A stretch of DNA of 64,000 nucleotides from G965218495 sp965262785 (lineage in GTDB: Bacteria > Bacteroidota > Rhodothermia > Rhodothermales > Bin80), in the NCBI GenBank assembly GCA_965262785.1, contig OZ253559.1:4154001-4218000 (forward strand). The letters run 5' to 3'. This document shows positions 63,627 to 64,000 of this stretch, in pieces. Under the pieces are notes generated by a model. The model was not told the DNA's origin, did not search any database, and saw only the letters and a program-made list of their open reading frames with translations. Both the position numbers and the translations under genes were made by a program. The first letter of the stretch is position 1. Each line of letters starts with the position of its first letter.

Positions 63627-64000
63627 CCAGCACATCCTGCTTATCCAGAAAATCGCGCAACACGTAGTGCAGGATACCGCCGTGCTTATAGTAGTCGACC
63701 TCAACGGGGGTATCCAGGCGGCACCTTGTAATGAATTGCACACGCGAGCCATCCGTCCTCGTTGCGGTCACCGGCACATTCTGGCGTGCCGATAGCGAAG
63801 CATCGATTTCGATGTCGTACGCTTCCGTGCCGTCTAGCCCAAGCGAGGCCGCTGTGTCGGTGTTCTGGTACTCTAGCGGTAGGACGCCCATCCCGATGAG
63901 ATTTGATCGGTGGATGCGCTCGAAGCTTTCTACGATTACTGCCTTTACGCCCAATAGGACAGTACCTTTGGCAGCCCAATCGCGACTGGACCCCATTCCA
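63616..64000 (-). CDS. acnA: Aconitate hydratase, C-terminal part (cut by window edge)
   Basis: The reading frame continues beyond the window. The visible 128 codons give the swivel domain: GMGSSRDWAAKGT, VESFERIHRSNLIGMGVLPL and FITRCRLDTPVEVDYYKHGG, the signature end of AcnA-type aconitase of the TCA cycle. The iron-sulfur cysteines lie outside the window. Confidence 0.95.
   Translation of the reverse strand, partial: GMGSSRDWAAKGTVLLGVKAVIVESFERIHRSNLIGMGVLPLEYQNTDTAASLGLDGTEAYDIEIDASLSARQNVPVTATRTDGSRVQFITRCRLDTPVEVDYYKHGGILHYVLRDFLDKQDVLATA

Overview
The window looks like a chromosome segment of a moderately GC-rich, free-living bacterium of the Bacteroidota/Rhodothermota (FCB) line. 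The evidence is a SprA translocon protein of the type IX secretion system (T9SS), a secreted protein with a T9SS type A sorting domain, a TonB-dependent receptor with a carboxypeptidase-like N-terminal domain, several beta-barrel proteins ending in aromatic residues, a YpdA-type bacillithiol reductase and a sortilin/BNR-type exoprotein. Placement in Rhodothermota rather than classical Bacteroidota is an inference from base composition and family flavour.

Layout. 1-8.9 kb: the 3' part of sprA, then lipB and a small unknown gene. 8.9-11.2 kb: a minus-strand run (outer-membrane protein, LytR_C-domain membrane protein, RsfS, lipoprotein, DUF423 protein). 11.3-20.7 kb: chorismate mutase and MltG, a FadL-like barrel, a lipoprotein with striking tandem repeats, an aldo/keto reductase, a TonB receptor, endonuclease V and a small DUF5683-like protein. 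20.8-28.4 kb: a translation and cell-cycle block, tRNA-Val(GAC)-infC-rpmI-rplT-pheS-pheT-(coiled coil)-zapA-6S RNA-rny. infC reads as starting with ATC, and the 6S RNA lies between zapA and rny. 28.5-34.5 kb: M19 dipeptidase, glyS, rho, rnhB, aroK and a barrel protein. 34.5-36.5 kb: a gene-poor stretch. 36.5-39.3 kb: truA, a Kelch lipoprotein, a tiny membrane protein and tadA. 39.3-40.6 kb: a second gene-poor stretch. 40.6-51.0 kb: ypdA, a T9SS-exported metzincin-like protease, two tandem paralogous seven-heme cytochrome/TPR lipoproteins, ggt and an APC permease. 51.0-56.1 kb: an accessory zone with little coding DNA, one small secreted protein and an insertion element whose transposase fuses a DUF4338 (DruA) domain to a Tn5/IS4-type DDE transposase. 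56.1-64.0 kb: a sortilin-like BNR protein, recO, a hyuA-hyuB pair and the 3' end of aconitase.

The most noteworthy items are the DruA-domain transposase fusion, the tandem heptaheme-TPR lipoproteins next to a T9SS metzincin, the 6S RNA and the non-canonical infC start. I see no CRISPR array, no prophage and no complete defence system. Most of the rest is housekeeping, tightly packed, with several convergent gene pairs overlapping at their 3' ends.
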